The notes beneath the pieces are model-generated. The model was not told the origin of the DNA, searched no databases, and saw nothing but the letters and a program-made list of their open reading frames with translations. Of a DNA stretch of 64,000 nucleotides, positions 32,107 to 41,063 are shown piece by piece (the first letter of the stretch is position 1; every line of letters starts with the position of its first letter). Both the position numbers and the translations under genes were made by a program. This stretch comes from an uncultured Lachnobacterium sp. (GTDB lineage Bacteria; Bacillota; Clostridia; Lachnospirales; Lachnospiraceae): contig URSS01000008.1 in NCBI GenBank assembly GCA_900550545.1, forward strand, positions 13,618-77,617. Direction: 5' to 3'.

Positions 32107-32135
32107 TTGCTTATGTCGGTAATCTAAAGTATGAT
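32107..32135 (+). promoter_or_regulatory. Possible promoter of the NSS transporter gene
   Basis: TTGCTT, 17 bases, TATGAT, about 40 bases before the ATG. Confidence 0.5.
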
Positions 32136-32174
32136 ATATGATATGTATATTTGAGGGAAAGGTATTTTACGATT

Positions 32175-33512
32175 ATGGAAAAAAGAGAACGGCTGGGAAG
32201 CCGGTTAGGGTTTATTATGCTTTCCGCGGGCTGTGCGATCGGCTGCGGAAATGTATGGAAGTTTCCGTGGGCGTGTGGACAGAACGGGGGCGGAAGTTTT
32301 ATGCTGATCTACATCATCTGTCTGTTGGTTCTTGGACTTCCGGCAATGGTGATGGAACTGTCCGTCGGACGTGCGGCGCAGACAAGTCCTCTGTATATGT
32401 ACCAGAAACTGTCAGTGAACGGAAAGAAATGGCGGCCACTTGGCATTGTATGTCTGATTGGAAATATTGCGTTGATCGCATTTTATTCGGTTGTTTCCGG
32501 TTGGATCATTTATTATTTTGTGAAGTTTCTGACCGGACAGAATCAGAATTTTGGATTTGAAAAAATGATTGCAGATCCATCCGTCAATGTTACCTATTTA
32601 CTTGTTACGGTGATTATTGCGTTTGTGATTTTGAGCTTTAATCTGCAGGGAGGCTTGGAACGTGTCACAAAATACATGATGTCGGCGTTGATCGTATTGA
32701 TACTTGTGTTGGCAATCCATAGTCTGACATTACAGGGAGCAAAAGAGGGGCTGTCCTTTTATCTGATTCCGGATTTTTCGAAAATCACAGGTTCTGTGGT
32801 TGTGGGTGCGATGAATCAGGCGTTCTTCACCTTGTCGGTAGGTATGGGTGGCATGGCGATTTTCGGAAGCTATATTGATAAGGAGCGGTCACTGCTTGGA
32901 GAATCTGCCAACATTATTGTGCTGGATACATTTGTGGCAATTGTTGCAGGAATTATCATGTTTCCGGCATGTTATACCTATGGTCTGGAAGTGAATGCCG
33001 GACCGAGTCTGTTGTTTGACACGATGGCGAGCGTGTTTAACCATATGAATGGCGGAAGATGGTGGGGTGCGCTGTTTTTCCTGTTTATGGTGTTTGCAGC
33101 GCTGTCTACGGTACTTGGCGTATGTGAAAATATTCTGGCGATGATTCGGGAACTTACCGGATGGTCGCGTCCTGTCGGATGTCTGGTGTGTGGGATTGGT
33201 TCGCTTTTGATTGCACTGACGACGGCATTGGGATATAGTGTAGTGCATTTTCAGCCGTTTTCGGAAGGAACCACGTGGTTGGATTTCTGGGACTTTATCG
33301 TATCTACGAATGTTTTGCCTTTGGGATCACTGGCGTTGGCACTGTTCTGCTGTAATCGGTTTGGCTGGGGCTGGGACAATTTTATAAAAGAAGCAAATGC
33401 CGGAAAAGGCTGGAAAGTTCAGGCGTGGATGAAACCGGTGTTTCGGTATTTTGTTCCCGCGGTGATTTTGTTCATTTATGTGTACGGAATGGTTACATTT
33501 AAGTGGAAATAA
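32175..33512 (+). CDS. Sodium-dependent transporter, NSS/SNF family
   Basis: A 445-residue membrane protein with about eleven to twelve segments. The N-terminus reads GSRLGFIMLSAGCAIGCGNV and then WKFPW, the first unwound helix that holds sodium and substrate in LeuT-type transporters. The bacterial family takes up amino acids such as tryptophan, tyrosine, leucine or methionine with sodium. The ATG 12 bases after GAGGGAAAGG is used, and it matches the usual MEKRE start. The substrate is unknown; the next gene, thrH, hints at serine or threonine metabolism but need not be linked. Confidence 0.88.
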   Translation: MEKRERLGSRLGFIMLSAGCAIGCGNVWKFPWACGQNGGGSFMLIYIICLLVLGLPAMVMELSVGRAAQTSPLYMYQKLSVNGKKWRPLGIVCLIGNIALIAFYSVVSGWIIYYFVKFLTGQNQNFGFEKMIADPSVNVTYLLVTVIIAFVILSFNLQGGLERVTKYMMSALIVLILVLAIHSLTLQGAKEGLSFYLIPDFSKITGSVVVGAMNQAFFTLSVGMGGMAIFGSYIDKERSLLGESANIIVLDTFVAIVAGIIMFPACYTYGLEVNAGPSLLFDTMASVFNHMNGGRWWGALFFLFMVFAALSTVLGVCENILAMIRELTGWSRPVGCLVCGIGSLLIALTTALGYSVVHFQPFSEGTTWLDFWDFIVSTNVLPLGSLALALFCCNRFGWGWDNFIKEANAGKGWKVQAWMKPVFRYFVPAVILFIYVYGMVTFKWK

Positions 33513-33516
33513 TAGA

Positions 33517-33545
33517 TAGACAGATAATTGAAATTCGTTTATAAT
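33517..33545 (+). promoter_or_regulatory. Possible promoter of thrH
   Basis: TAGACA, 17 bases, TATAAT, 80 bases before the ATG. Confidence 0.45.
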
Positions 33546-33624
33546 TATTCCTGTTGAATAGAAGCAATTTATGTGGTACTTATTTTGGTGAATAAGTATG
33601 AGCAGAGTGAGAACGGAGGACAAA

Positions 33625-34230
33625 ATGGAGATTGTTTGTTTAGATTTGGAAGGTGTACTGGTACCAGAGATTTGGATTGCATTTGCAGAAGAGACCGGAA
33701 TCCCGGAATTGAAGCGCACTACAAGAGACGAACCGGATTATGATAAGCTGATGAATTACCGCATCGGTATCTTGAAGGAGCATGGTCTTGGATTAAAAGA
33801 GATTCAGGATACCATTGCAAAGATTGATCCGATTCCTGGAGCAAAAGAGTTCCTGGATGAGCTGCGTGCAATGACACAGGTAATTATTATCAGTGATACA
33901 TTTTCACAGTTTGCAGGCCCACTTATGAAGAAACTTGGTTATCCAACTATTTTTTGTAATTCTCTTGAAGTTGCAGACAATGGTGAGATTACAGGATTTA
34001 AGATGCGTTGCGAGAAGTCAAAATACACAACCGTAAAAGCATTACAGTCAATCGGATATGATACGATCGCCAGCGGTGACAGTCACAATGATCTTGGTAT
34101 GATTCAGGCAAGTAAGGCAGGATTTTTATTTAAGAGTACGGATGAGATTAAGGCAGAATATCCGGATATTCCAGCATATGAGACTTATGATGAACTTCTC
34201 GGGGCAATTAAGAAAGTAATTGGAAAGTAA
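33625..34230 (+). CDS. thrH: Phosphoserine phosphatase / homoserine phosphotransferase
   Basis: A 201-residue HAD-superfamily enzyme. It begins MEIVCLDLEGVLVPEIWIAF, which is almost identical to Pseudomonas ThrH and contains motif I (DLEG). ISDTFSQFAGPLM holds the motif II Ser/Thr and GDSHNDLGMI motif III. ThrH dephosphorylates phosphoserine and can move the phosphate to homoserine. ATG 33625 is chosen because GGAGG is 6 bases upstream; an ATG nine codons earlier lacks one. It supplies serine, the source of O-acetylserine for cysteine, but it is not in the sulfur operons. Confidence 0.92.
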   Translation: MEIVCLDLEGVLVPEIWIAFAEETGIPELKRTTRDEPDYDKLMNYRIGILKEHGLGLKEIQDTIAKIDPIPGAKEFLDELRAMTQVIIISDTFSQFAGPLMKKLGYPTIFCNSLEVADNGEITGFKMRCEKSKYTTVKALQSIGYDTIASGDSHNDLGMIQASKAGFLFKSTDEIKAEYPDIPAYETYDELLGAIKKVIGK

Positions 34231-34238
34231 AATATGGA

Positions 34239-34272
34239 ATAAAAGCTCCCTGAAAAAAGGGGGCTTTTTTAC
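34239..34272 (+). terminator. Terminator after thrH
   Basis: AAGCTCCCT pairs with AGGGGGCTT (one G-U), with an A-rich loop and six T residues. Confidence 0.85.
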
Positions 34273-34292
34273 TGTATATTTAATGAAAACAG

Positions 34293-34321
34293 TTGACTAT
34301 CCATATCATACACAATATCAT
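34293..34321 (+). promoter_or_regulatory. Promoter of the Pr6Pr gene
   Basis: TTGACT, 17 bases, TATCAT, about 57 bases before the ATG. Confidence 0.55.
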
Positions 34322-34378
34322 GGAACTGTGAAATGATAAAGAAATTGTGAATTTTGAAAGAAAGAAGGACATGGCGAC

Positions 34379-35122
34379 ATGTATAAAGAGGAATTGTTAA
34401 CAGTGGAAAGTTATCGCTCAAAAGAGGAGCATGTAGCACTTATTATGAAAATAATTGCAGTAGCAGCTTCTGTATACGGAATGTGTCGTTCATTTTCAGG
34501 GTGGATGTTTTTTACCTATTTTACGAATCTGTCAAATATTTTTGTGGATATCGTGTTGCTTGTATTTGCCGGTTTTAATTGGAGGAGCATTCGGAAAAAC
34601 GGGAAATGTCCGCCGGTTGCAAACGGCTGGTATATTGTAAAGTTTATGGCAACAATCAGTATTACCCTTACGTTTTTGATCTATCTGCTGGTGCTTGCTC
34701 CGACAGATCCGCGCGGCTTTATTGGTGCATATATGGGAAACGGATGGGGAAGCCTGTGTGTGCATTTTGTGTGCCCGGTTTTGGCAATACTCGATTTCTG
34801 CCTGTTTGATTATCCGTACAGATCCGGAAAATTGCATGTATTTTTTGCCATTGTGCCACCTTTGTGTTATGTGGGCGGAATCGTAGCATTAGCATATATG
34901 GGAGTGCGATGGAACGGAACAATGTATGCACCATATAATTTTTTGAATTTTGGTGCAAAAACAGGATGGTTTGGATTTGATTTGGGTCAGATTGGAAAAG
35001 AAACGCTTGGAATTGGTGTGGCTTATATGATTGCGGTGCTGGTTATCATTTTTATAGGAATTGGTATGGCATATCTTGCAATTAAAAATGTAAGGCGTAA
35101 CAAAAAAACAGAGGGGAACTAA
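34379..35122 (+). CDS. Pr6Pr family membrane protein
   Basis: A 247-residue protein with six predicted membrane segments. FFTYFTNLSNIFVDIVLLVF (about 42-61) and the LCVHFVCPVLAILDF region match the Pr6Pr/AIG1-like family. AGAAGGA lies 10 bases before the ATG. It is followed 12 bases later by a DD-carboxypeptidase gene and may share its transcript. Function is unknown; distant eukaryotic relatives (AIG1/ADTRP) are threonine hydrolases of fatty acid esters, but the link is too weak to transfer. Confidence 0.75.
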   Translation: MYKEELLTVESYRSKEEHVALIMKIIAVAASVYGMCRSFSGWMFFTYFTNLSNIFVDIVLLVFAGFNWRSIRKNGKCPPVANGWYIVKFMATISITLTFLIYLLVLAPTDPRGFIGAYMGNGWGSLCVHFVCPVLAILDFCLFDYPYRSGKLHVFFAIVPPLCYVGGIVALAYMGVRWNGTMYAPYNFLNFGAKTGWFGFDLGQIGKETLGIGVAYMIAVLVIIFIGIGMAYLAIKNVRRNKKTEGN

Positions 35123-35134
35123 GAGGGAAAAAGA

Positions 35135-36262
35135 ATGCTTGATGAGAGAGATGATATTGAGGTATACGATGCTTCCGAGGAGGAGAACGAACGGGAAGCA
35201 CAGCGCCATCAGATGAGAAAAGAGAGAGCGCAGAAGATGCGGTTGGAAAAACAGCGCAGTATAAAACGTCAGCGCTACATTTTATTGGGAGCAGGTCTTG
35301 CAGTTCTGCTTGTCGTGTTGATCGTGCTGCTTGTAAAGAATACTAATAAAAAGGATCCGAAAGATATCTCTGCAAATGCGGTATCACAGCAGACAGAAAT
35401 GCAGACGGATACGGCAACACAGGAGACGCAGACGGAGGAACCATGGAGCTATGAGGCACACAAAACTGACAAAACAGAAAAGTTTCCGGAAAGTGTGGTA
35501 AGCAGCAGGGGAATTCTGATAGATGTGGATTCCGGAGAGATTCTTGCAGCAAAAGGCGCGAACAAGCGCATTGTTCCAGCTTCCATGACGAAAATTCTTA
35601 CGGTACTGGTGGCATCGGAACACATTACACCGGAACAGCTGGATGACAAAGTAGAAATTACCATTGATATTACCGATTACAGTTATCGTAACGATTGCAG
35701 TAATACCGGTTATGAAGTCGGGGAAAAAGTTACAGTAAGAGATTTGTTTTACGGAACGATTTTACCTTCCGGTGCGGATTCGGCAGTGGCACTTGCCACA
35801 TATGTTGCAGGATCACATGAAAAGTTTGTAGACATGATGAATGAAAAACTCGAAGAGATGGGGCTGTCAGAGACAACGCATTTCACGAATTGTGTTGGAT
35901 TGTATGATGAAGATCATTATAGTACGCCATACGATATGGCGATGATCATCAAGGCCGCGACAGATGATGAGTGGGTTCGGGAAGTAATGTCAACCCATAC
36001 TTATACAACGAGTAAAACAAAGCAGCATAAGGATGGTCTTACGGTATCGAACTGGTTCCTGCGCCGTATCGAAGATAAAGATACACATGGGGAAGTATTA
36101 TGTGCAAAGACAGGATTTGTAGCGCAGTCGGGAAGTTGCGCGGCAAGCCTTGCAGCGGACAAGAATGGAAAAGAATATATCTGTGTAACTGCGGGATCGA
36201 CAAGCAGCTGGAGATGTATTTACGATCATGTGGAACTGTATCAGAAATATCTGCCGGAATAG
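35135..36262 (+). CDS. D-alanyl-D-alanine carboxypeptidase (low-molecular-weight PBP)
   Basis: A 375-residue serine peptidase of the DacF/DacA group. A charged cytoplasmic N-terminus (1-48) precedes one membrane segment (49-67), a Thr/Gln-rich linker and the catalytic domain. Ser150 and Lys153 form the SMTK tetrad (PASMTKILT). SGAD stands where SxN is normally found, and AKTGFV is the KTG box. It trims the terminal D-Ala of cell wall stem peptides. Unlike secreted DacA types it is anchored by an N-terminal signal anchor. AGAGGGAA precedes the ATG. Confidence 0.87.
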   Translation: MLDERDDIEVYDASEEENEREAQRHQMRKERAQKMRLEKQRSIKRQRYILLGAGLAVLLVVLIVLLVKNTNKKDPKDISANAVSQQTEMQTDTATQETQTEEPWSYEAHKTDKTEKFPESVVSSRGILIDVDSGEILAAKGANKRIVPASMTKILTVLVASEHITPEQLDDKVEITIDITDYSYRNDCSNTGYEVGEKVTVRDLFYGTILPSGADSAVALATYVAGSHEKFVDMMNEKLEEMGLSETTHFTNCVGLYDEDHYSTPYDMAMIIKAATDDEWVREVMSTHTYTTSKTKQHKDGLTVSNWFLRRIEDKDTHGEVLCAKTGFVAQSGSCAASLAADKNGKEYICVTAGSTSSWRCIYDHVELYQKYLPE

Positions 36263-36287
36263 AGGGCAAAATAGAGGATGACAAAAC

Positions 36288-37796
36288 ATGCGGCCAGTAA
36301 ATTTATATCTGCTCACAAGAAATCAGAATAAAAATATATACACGCCATTTGAAAATATTTTGTCCGCAAGGCATGAGCGGGTACCGGTTAAGGAACACGA
36401 ATTTCAAAGTCTGCGGCATCTGGTAGATATTTTATGGCAGCAGGGCGTGACGATTCTGGAGATGGATGGCTTTTTTTATTCGTATACGATCCGGCAGATC
36501 GGAAAAGAATTTGATCTTTTAAAAGTATGTGTGAACCGCAAAGTATTAAATATTGAACTGAAAAGTCTGGCGGTTTCCGAGGAGAAAATCGAGCGGCAGC
36601 TTCAAAAGAACCGCTATTATCTTGGAACGCTGGCATCGCAACTGGAACTGTATACATATGTGGAGGAGACAGGGAAACTCTATACGCTCAAAGAAGAATC
36701 TTTGTGTGAGACATCTTTTGCGGATCTGACGGTGGCAATAAAAAGTTTTCAGATTTATGAGGATGGCAATCTGGATCAGCTTCTGCAGGCAAAGAATTAT
36801 CTGATCTCTCCGCTGAATATGCCGGAGGAATTTCTGGAAAACCGATATTTCCTGACGCAGCAGCAGGAGATGATAAAGAAAACCATCTGTGATGAGATGG
36901 GTAGAAATCCGCTGCAGAATCCACAGAAAGAGGATGCGGACAGAGGACAATTCTGGGGAATCACTGGTATTGCGGGAACGGGAAAGACACTGTTGATATA
37001 TGATCTTGCCAAGGAGATGGCACAGACTGGCAGGGTATGCCTGATTCATTGTGGGATGCTCAGCGAAGGGCATAAGCTTCTTGACAGCATGATGCAGAAT
37101 GTGGACATCATCAGTGTGTCGGAACTTTTGGCATGCGATGTAAGTACATATGCTTTTTTACTCATCGATGAGGCACAGCGCATGCCGGAAAAAGCGTTGG
37201 ATTTTATCCGCAAAAATGCAGAGATAGCGGGGAGAGTATGTGTTTTTTCCTATGATTATTTTCAAATCTTATCCAAAACAGAGCAGCGGCGGAATATCCC
37301 TGCACAGCTGGCAGATCTGCCCGGTTTTCAGGAACTGAAACTGTCCGGACGCATTCGCAGCAACCAGGAAATGAATTCTTTTATCCAGACATTGCTCGAT
37401 CTTAAGAACCGTCAGCAGGGGGAGCGTTTTACTTATGAAAATGTGGATGTTCTCTATGCAGCAAATACATTAGAGGCAGAAAGAATCATCCGCTTTTATC
37501 AAAAGGAACGGGGCTATACATTTATTGAATATGATGAAACCCTCGCGGATTGTCCGGGGGACATCAATGTGTTAGAGGCAGCAGGAATGGAGTTTGACAA
37601 TGTCATAATTACTTTGACTAGTCACTTCAGATATAATGAGGATGGGGTGTTACAGGGGAATGCACATCCGAATCCCGATTACAGTTATTACCGTTTGCTG
37701 TTTCAAAGTGTTTCACGTACAAGGGAACGATTGTGCATTGTGGTAATTGGGGATGAAAACCTGTTCGCAAAGGTACTTTCCATACAGCAATATTAA
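36288..37796 (+). CDS. DUF2075-domain ATPase
   Basis: A 502-residue cytoplasmic protein. An N-terminal half without clear motifs (it contains a basic KNRYYLGTLASQLELY helix) is followed by a P-loop: GITGIAGTGKTLL near residue 225, Walker B LIDEAQRM near 300 and a superfamily 1-like Arg-rich segment (KLSGRIRSNQEMNSF). The C-terminal SRTRERLCIVVIG motif resembles helicase motif VI. The DUF2075 family holds putative DNA/RNA helicases, some in defence loci. Here it follows the carboxypeptidase by 25 bases and nothing nearby points to defence. Confidence 0.78.
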   Translation: MRPVNLYLLTRNQNKNIYTPFENILSARHERVPVKEHEFQSLRHLVDILWQQGVTILEMDGFFYSYTIRQIGKEFDLLKVCVNRKVLNIELKSLAVSEEKIERQLQKNRYYLGTLASQLELYTYVEETGKLYTLKEESLCETSFADLTVAIKSFQIYEDGNLDQLLQAKNYLISPLNMPEEFLENRYFLTQQQEMIKKTICDEMGRNPLQNPQKEDADRGQFWGITGIAGTGKTLLIYDLAKEMAQTGRVCLIHCGMLSEGHKLLDSMMQNVDIISVSELLACDVSTYAFLLIDEAQRMPEKALDFIRKNAEIAGRVCVFSYDYFQILSKTEQRRNIPAQLADLPGFQELKLSGRIRSNQEMNSFIQTLLDLKNRQQGERFTYENVDVLYAANTLEAERIIRFYQKERGYTFIEYDETLADCPGDINVLEAAGMEFDNVIITLTSHFRYNEDGVLQGNAHPNPDYSYYRLLFQSVSRTRERLCIVVIGDENLFAKVLSIQQY

Positions 37797-37823
37797 AAAA
37801 TTGTATTTGTACAAATACATAAA

Positions 37824-37852
37824 TTGTAAAAAGAATCATATTATGGTATAGT
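37824..37852 (+). promoter_or_regulatory. Promoter of the pantothenate operon
   Basis: TTGTAA, 17 bases, TATAGT. The expected transcript starts near 37859 and has a leader of about 160 bases. Confidence 0.65.
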
Positions 37853-38021
37853 TTCATCCGAACGGTATTCTGGGCGTTGCACACAAAGCTTTGTGGCATC
37901 AGCCAGACAGAAACTGTATCGGATGAACAATGTTGTCACTTTGGATGTGATTTTTCGCAGACACTCTAAGGAGGTCTGACGGAAGAGCCGTAAGGTATTA
38001 CATAGTAAAGAAGGTGGTAGC
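37853..38021 (+). promoter_or_regulatory. Structured 5' leader of the pantothenate operon (candidate pan-motif RNA)
   Basis: A long hairpin closes with TTCATCCGA (37853-37861) and TCGGATGAA (37918-37926). Above it a one-base bulged A separates ACGGT/ACTGT, then an internal loop leads to CTGG/CCAG and a CACAA/TTGTG tip. A second stem, CAGAC/GTCTG, lies nearer the gene. The pan RNA motif known upstream of pantothenate genes is a hairpin with conserved bulged adenosines, so this is a candidate; I cannot test the match against its covariance model. Confidence 0.55.
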
Positions 38022-38912
38022 ATGCAAATAGGAATCATAGGCGCGGGGCGTGTGGGCTGTTCCATGGGAAAGTATCTTGTGGGACATGGTGCAGACGTTC
38101 TCGGATATTATGATACGAATGATCGAGCGGCAGAAGAAGCCGCACAATTCACAGGGACAGAGCGTTATGATATGCTGGCGGAACTTGTATCGGCCAGCAA
38201 ACTGATATTTATCACGACACCGGATGGAATCATCTTAAGCGTGTGGAAACAAATCAGACATCTGCCTCTTGCGCAGAAGATAATATGTCATTGTAGTGGC
38301 GCATTATCATCAGATTCATTTTCTGGAATTGAAGATACGCATGCAGCGTGTCTGTCTATTCATCCAATGTTACCGTTCAGTAACAGATTTTCATCTTATG
38401 AACAATTGGAAAAAGCGTTTTTTACCGTGGAAGGGGATTCTTCGGCGATACAGGTCGTGTCGGCAATGTTTGAAGGATTCGGAAACCGGGTATGCAGCAT
38501 TCGTGCGGAGGATAAGCCCCGTTATCATGCAGCCGCGAGCATTTTGAGCAATCAGGTTGTTGCAGTATTGAATTGCGGATATGCGTTGCTTGAACAATGT
38601 GGATTTTCCAGAGAGGAAGCCATTGCGGCGACAGCGACGCTGGTACGGCAGAACGTAAACAATGTGATCGAAAACGGATGTGTGGATGCCTTGACTGGAC
38701 CAATCGAGCGATGCGATCTTGGCACGGTGGAAAAACATCTTGCGTGTCTGGGAGAGGAAGATGCACAGATGTACCGTATTCTTGGGACAAAGCTTGTGGC
38801 AATCGCAGAGAAAAAAAATCCCGGGGTAGATTATGGAAAAATGCGGGCGTTGTTCCAATCAATCGGATGCAAAAACGAAGAAGATGAAAAAGCAGGCGAA
38901 GGAGGCTTATAA
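38022..38912 (+). CDS. Rossmann-like / DUF2520 domain oxidoreductase (PanE-like)
   Basis: A 296-residue protein. The N-terminal NAD(P) motif is IGIIGAGRVGCSMGKYL (about 3-19), and the C-terminal half is the helical DUF2520 domain (AAASILSNQVVAVLNCGYAL). The arrangement resembles ketopantoate reductase. It opens an operon with panB, panC and panD that has no panE, so it may reduce ketopantoate to pantoate (inference, supported by the same gene order in other Clostridia). AGAAGGTGG precedes the ATG. Confidence 0.82.
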   Translation: MQIGIIGAGRVGCSMGKYLVGHGADVLGYYDTNDRAAEEAAQFTGTERYDMLAELVSASKLIFITTPDGIILSVWKQIRHLPLAQKIICHCSGALSSDSFSGIEDTHAACLSIHPMLPFSNRFSSYEQLEKAFFTVEGDSSAIQVVSAMFEGFGNRVCSIRAEDKPRYHAAASILSNQVVAVLNCGYALLEQCGFSREEAIAATATLVRQNVNNVIENGCVDALTGPIERCDLGTVEKHLACLGEEDAQMYRILGTKLVAIAEKKNPGVDYGKMRALFQSIGCKNEEDEKAGEGGL

Positions 38913-38916
38913 AATT

Positions 38917-39744
38917 ATGAAAAACACAGCAGTTACATTTCGGGATGCAAAGCAGAAAGGTGAGAAACTTACCATGCTTACCGCATATGATTATTCCACA
39001 GCAAAACTGATCGATGAGGCTGGAGTCAATGCAATCCTTGTAGGGGATTCACTTGGCATGGTTATGCTTGGATATGAGGACACACTTTCTGTGACAATGG
39101 AAGATATGATTCATCACAGTGCAGCAGTTGCCAGAGGAATCAAAAATACACTTCTGATCACAGATATGCCATTTATGTCTTATCAGACATCGGTTTATGA
39201 TGCCGTAGTCAATGCTGGCCGTCTGGTAAAAGAAGGACGTGCCCAGGCAGTCAAATTAGAAGGTGGTATGGAAGTCTGTGACCATATTCGTGCGATTGTC
39301 AAGGCATCTATTCCGGTTTGTGCGCATCTGGGACTGACACCGCAGTCCGTAAATGCGTTCGGCGGATTTAAGGTACAGGGAAAAGGTGAGGAAGCAGCAC
39401 AGAGACTTTTGGATGAGGCGCGTGCGGTCGAAGAGGCAGGAGCTTTCGCTGTTGTATTGGAATGTGTACCACAGGCATTGGCAGAGAAAATTACAAAGTC
39501 AATCAATATCCCGACCATCGGTATCGGCGCGGGTGCAGGCTGTGACGGACAGGTACTTGTTTATCAGGATATGCTTGGCATGTATTCCGACATGGTGCCG
39601 AAGTTTGCAAAACAGTATGCGCAGGTCGGCACACAGATGAAAGAAGCGTTTGCGGCTTATCGAAAAGAAGTGGCAGATGGAACGTTCCCGGCACCGGAGC
39701 ACACCTTTAAAATGGATGAGACAATTCTGGATAAATTATATTAA
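38917..39744 (+). CDS. panB: 3-methyl-2-oxobutanoate hydroxymethyltransferase
   Basis: A 275-residue enzyme that adds a hydroxymethyl group from 5,10-methylene-THF to ketoisovalerate, giving ketopantoate. LTAYDYSTAKLIDEAGVNAI and LVGDSLGMVMLGYE carry the metal-binding Asp, and VKLEGG with AHLGLTPQSVNAFGG are strong signatures. ATG 38917 after GAAGGAGG is chosen; the longer frame would begin inside the DUF2520 gene. Length is normal. Confidence 0.95.
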   Translation: MKNTAVTFRDAKQKGEKLTMLTAYDYSTAKLIDEAGVNAILVGDSLGMVMLGYEDTLSVTMEDMIHHSAAVARGIKNTLLITDMPFMSYQTSVYDAVVNAGRLVKEGRAQAVKLEGGMEVCDHIRAIVKASIPVCAHLGLTPQSVNAFGGFKVQGKGEEAAQRLLDEARAVEEAGAFAVVLECVPQALAEKITKSINIPTIGIGAGAGCDGQVLVYQDMLGMYSDMVPKFAKQYAQVGTQMKEAFAAYRKEVADGTFPAPEHTFKMDETILDKLY

Positions 39745-39803
39745 ATGTGTCAGGCATTCTATGAACACCTGACATGCAGCGTCAGCCCTTAATGGGCTGA
39801 TGT
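39745..39803 (+). promoter_or_regulatory. Two hairpins between panB and panC
   Basis: Stem 1 is TGTCAGG/CCTGACA (39748-39754 with 39768-39774). Stem 2 is TCAGCCC/GGGCTGA (39782-39788 with 39794-39800). Neither has a T run, so they look like mRNA processing, stability or translation elements. Confidence 0.6.
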
Positions 39804-39821
39804 TCGAAAGGAGAAAAATTA

Positions 39822-40667
39822 ATGAAAATATATGGAGAAATCGCAAAAGTAAGAGAGACAGTAAAAGCATGGAAAGCACAGGGCCTTACCGTTGGATTTG
39901 TACCGACGATGGGATATCTGCATGAGGGCCATAAGAGCCTGATCGATGCCGCCAGAAAAGAAAATGACCGTGTGGTTGTAAGCATTTTCGTAAACCCAAT
40001 GCAGTTCGGACCGAAGGAAGATCTGGCAAGTTACCCGAGAGATCTCGACAAGGATGCAAAGCTTTGTGAGGCAGCAGGCGTGGATGTGATCTTTCATCCG
40101 GAACCGGAAGAGATGTACACACCACAGTTTTGCTCTTATGTGGATATGAATGGACTGACAACCGAACTTTGTGGAAAAACCAGACCGACACATTTCCGTG
40201 GTGTGCAGACAGTCGTATTGAAGTTATTCCATATCGTGACACCGGACCGTGCATATTTTGGACAGAAGGACGCACAGCAGCTTGCAGTCATCAAGCGCAT
40301 GGTTACGGACCTGAATGTGGATGTACAGATCATCGGATGCCCAATCATCCGCGAAGAGGACGGTCTTGCAAAAAGTTCCAGAAATACATATCTGAATGCA
40401 GAAGAACGCAAGGCGGCACTGGTACTGAGTCGCAGTCTGAAGCTTGGAAAAGAACTTGTTGCAAAGGGCGAAAAGAGTGCGGAAGCTGTGAAGAAAGTGA
40501 TTACAGAGGAAATCGAAAAAGAACCTCTGGCAAAAATTGATTATGCGGAAGTCGTTGATTTTGACACAATCACACCAACCGAAACCATTGGAAAGTCCGT
40601 ACTTGTTGCAATCGCTGTTTATATTGGAAAAACGAGACTCATTGACAACTTTATCGTGGAGGCTTAG
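39822..40667 (+). CDS. panC: Pantothenate synthetase
   Basis: A 281-residue ligase joining pantoate and beta-alanine with ATP. The HIGH-like motif is MGYLHEGHKSLI (about 31-42), FVNPMQFGPKEDLASYPRD follows, and RPTHFRGVQTVV and FGQKDAQQLAVIKRMV are conserved; KSSRN is the KMSKS counterpart. AAAGGAG lies before the ATG. Neighbours panB and panD supply both substrates. Confidence 0.95.
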   Translation: MKIYGEIAKVRETVKAWKAQGLTVGFVPTMGYLHEGHKSLIDAARKENDRVVVSIFVNPMQFGPKEDLASYPRDLDKDAKLCEAAGVDVIFHPEPEEMYTPQFCSYVDMNGLTTELCGKTRPTHFRGVQTVVLKLFHIVTPDRAYFGQKDAQQLAVIKRMVTDLNVDVQIIGCPIIREEDGLAKSSRNTYLNAEERKAALVLSRSLKLGKELVAKGEKSAEAVKKVITEEIEKEPLAKIDYAEVVDFDTITPTETIGKSVLVAIAVYIGKTRLIDNFIVEA

Positions 40668-40670
40668 CAT

Positions 40671-41063
40671 ATGACATATACAATGTTGAAAGGTAAAATT
40701 CATCGCGCAGTAGTCAAGCAGGCAGATTTAAATTATGTGGGAAGTATTACGGTGGATACTGAGCTGCTTGAAGCTGCGGGAATTATGGAATACGAACTTG
40801 TTCAGATCGTGGATGTGGAGAATGGAAACCGGTTTGAAACCTACACGATTGCAGGTGAACCAGGTTCCGGCATGATCTGCCTGAATGGTGCAGCGGCAAG
40901 ACAGGTGGCCGTGGGGGATCATGTGATCCTCATGTGCTATGCGCAGATGACACCGGAGGAAGCAAAACAGCACAAACCGAAAGTTGTTTTTGTGGATGAG
41001 GAAAATCATATTTCCAAGATGACGAACTACGAAAAGCATGGAAAGATTGCAGAGGATATGTAA
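40671..41063 (+). CDS. panD: Aspartate 1-decarboxylase (pyruvoyl type)
   Basis: A 130-residue proenzyme that makes beta-alanine from aspartate. The self-cleavage site is Gly-Ser in LNYVGSITVD near residues 24-25, giving the pyruvoyl group on the new alpha chain. Tyr, Thr and the NGAAA segment near 72 are conserved. GGAGG is about 10 bases upstream of the ATG. It is the last pantothenate gene, overlapped by a DUF2752 gene. Confidence 0.95.
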   Translation: MTYTMLKGKIHRAVVKQADLNYVGSITVDTELLEAAGIMEYELVQIVDVENGNRFETYTIAGEPGSGMICLNGAAARQVAVGDHVILMCYAQMTPEEAKQHKPKVVFVDEENHISKMTNYEKHGKIAEDM

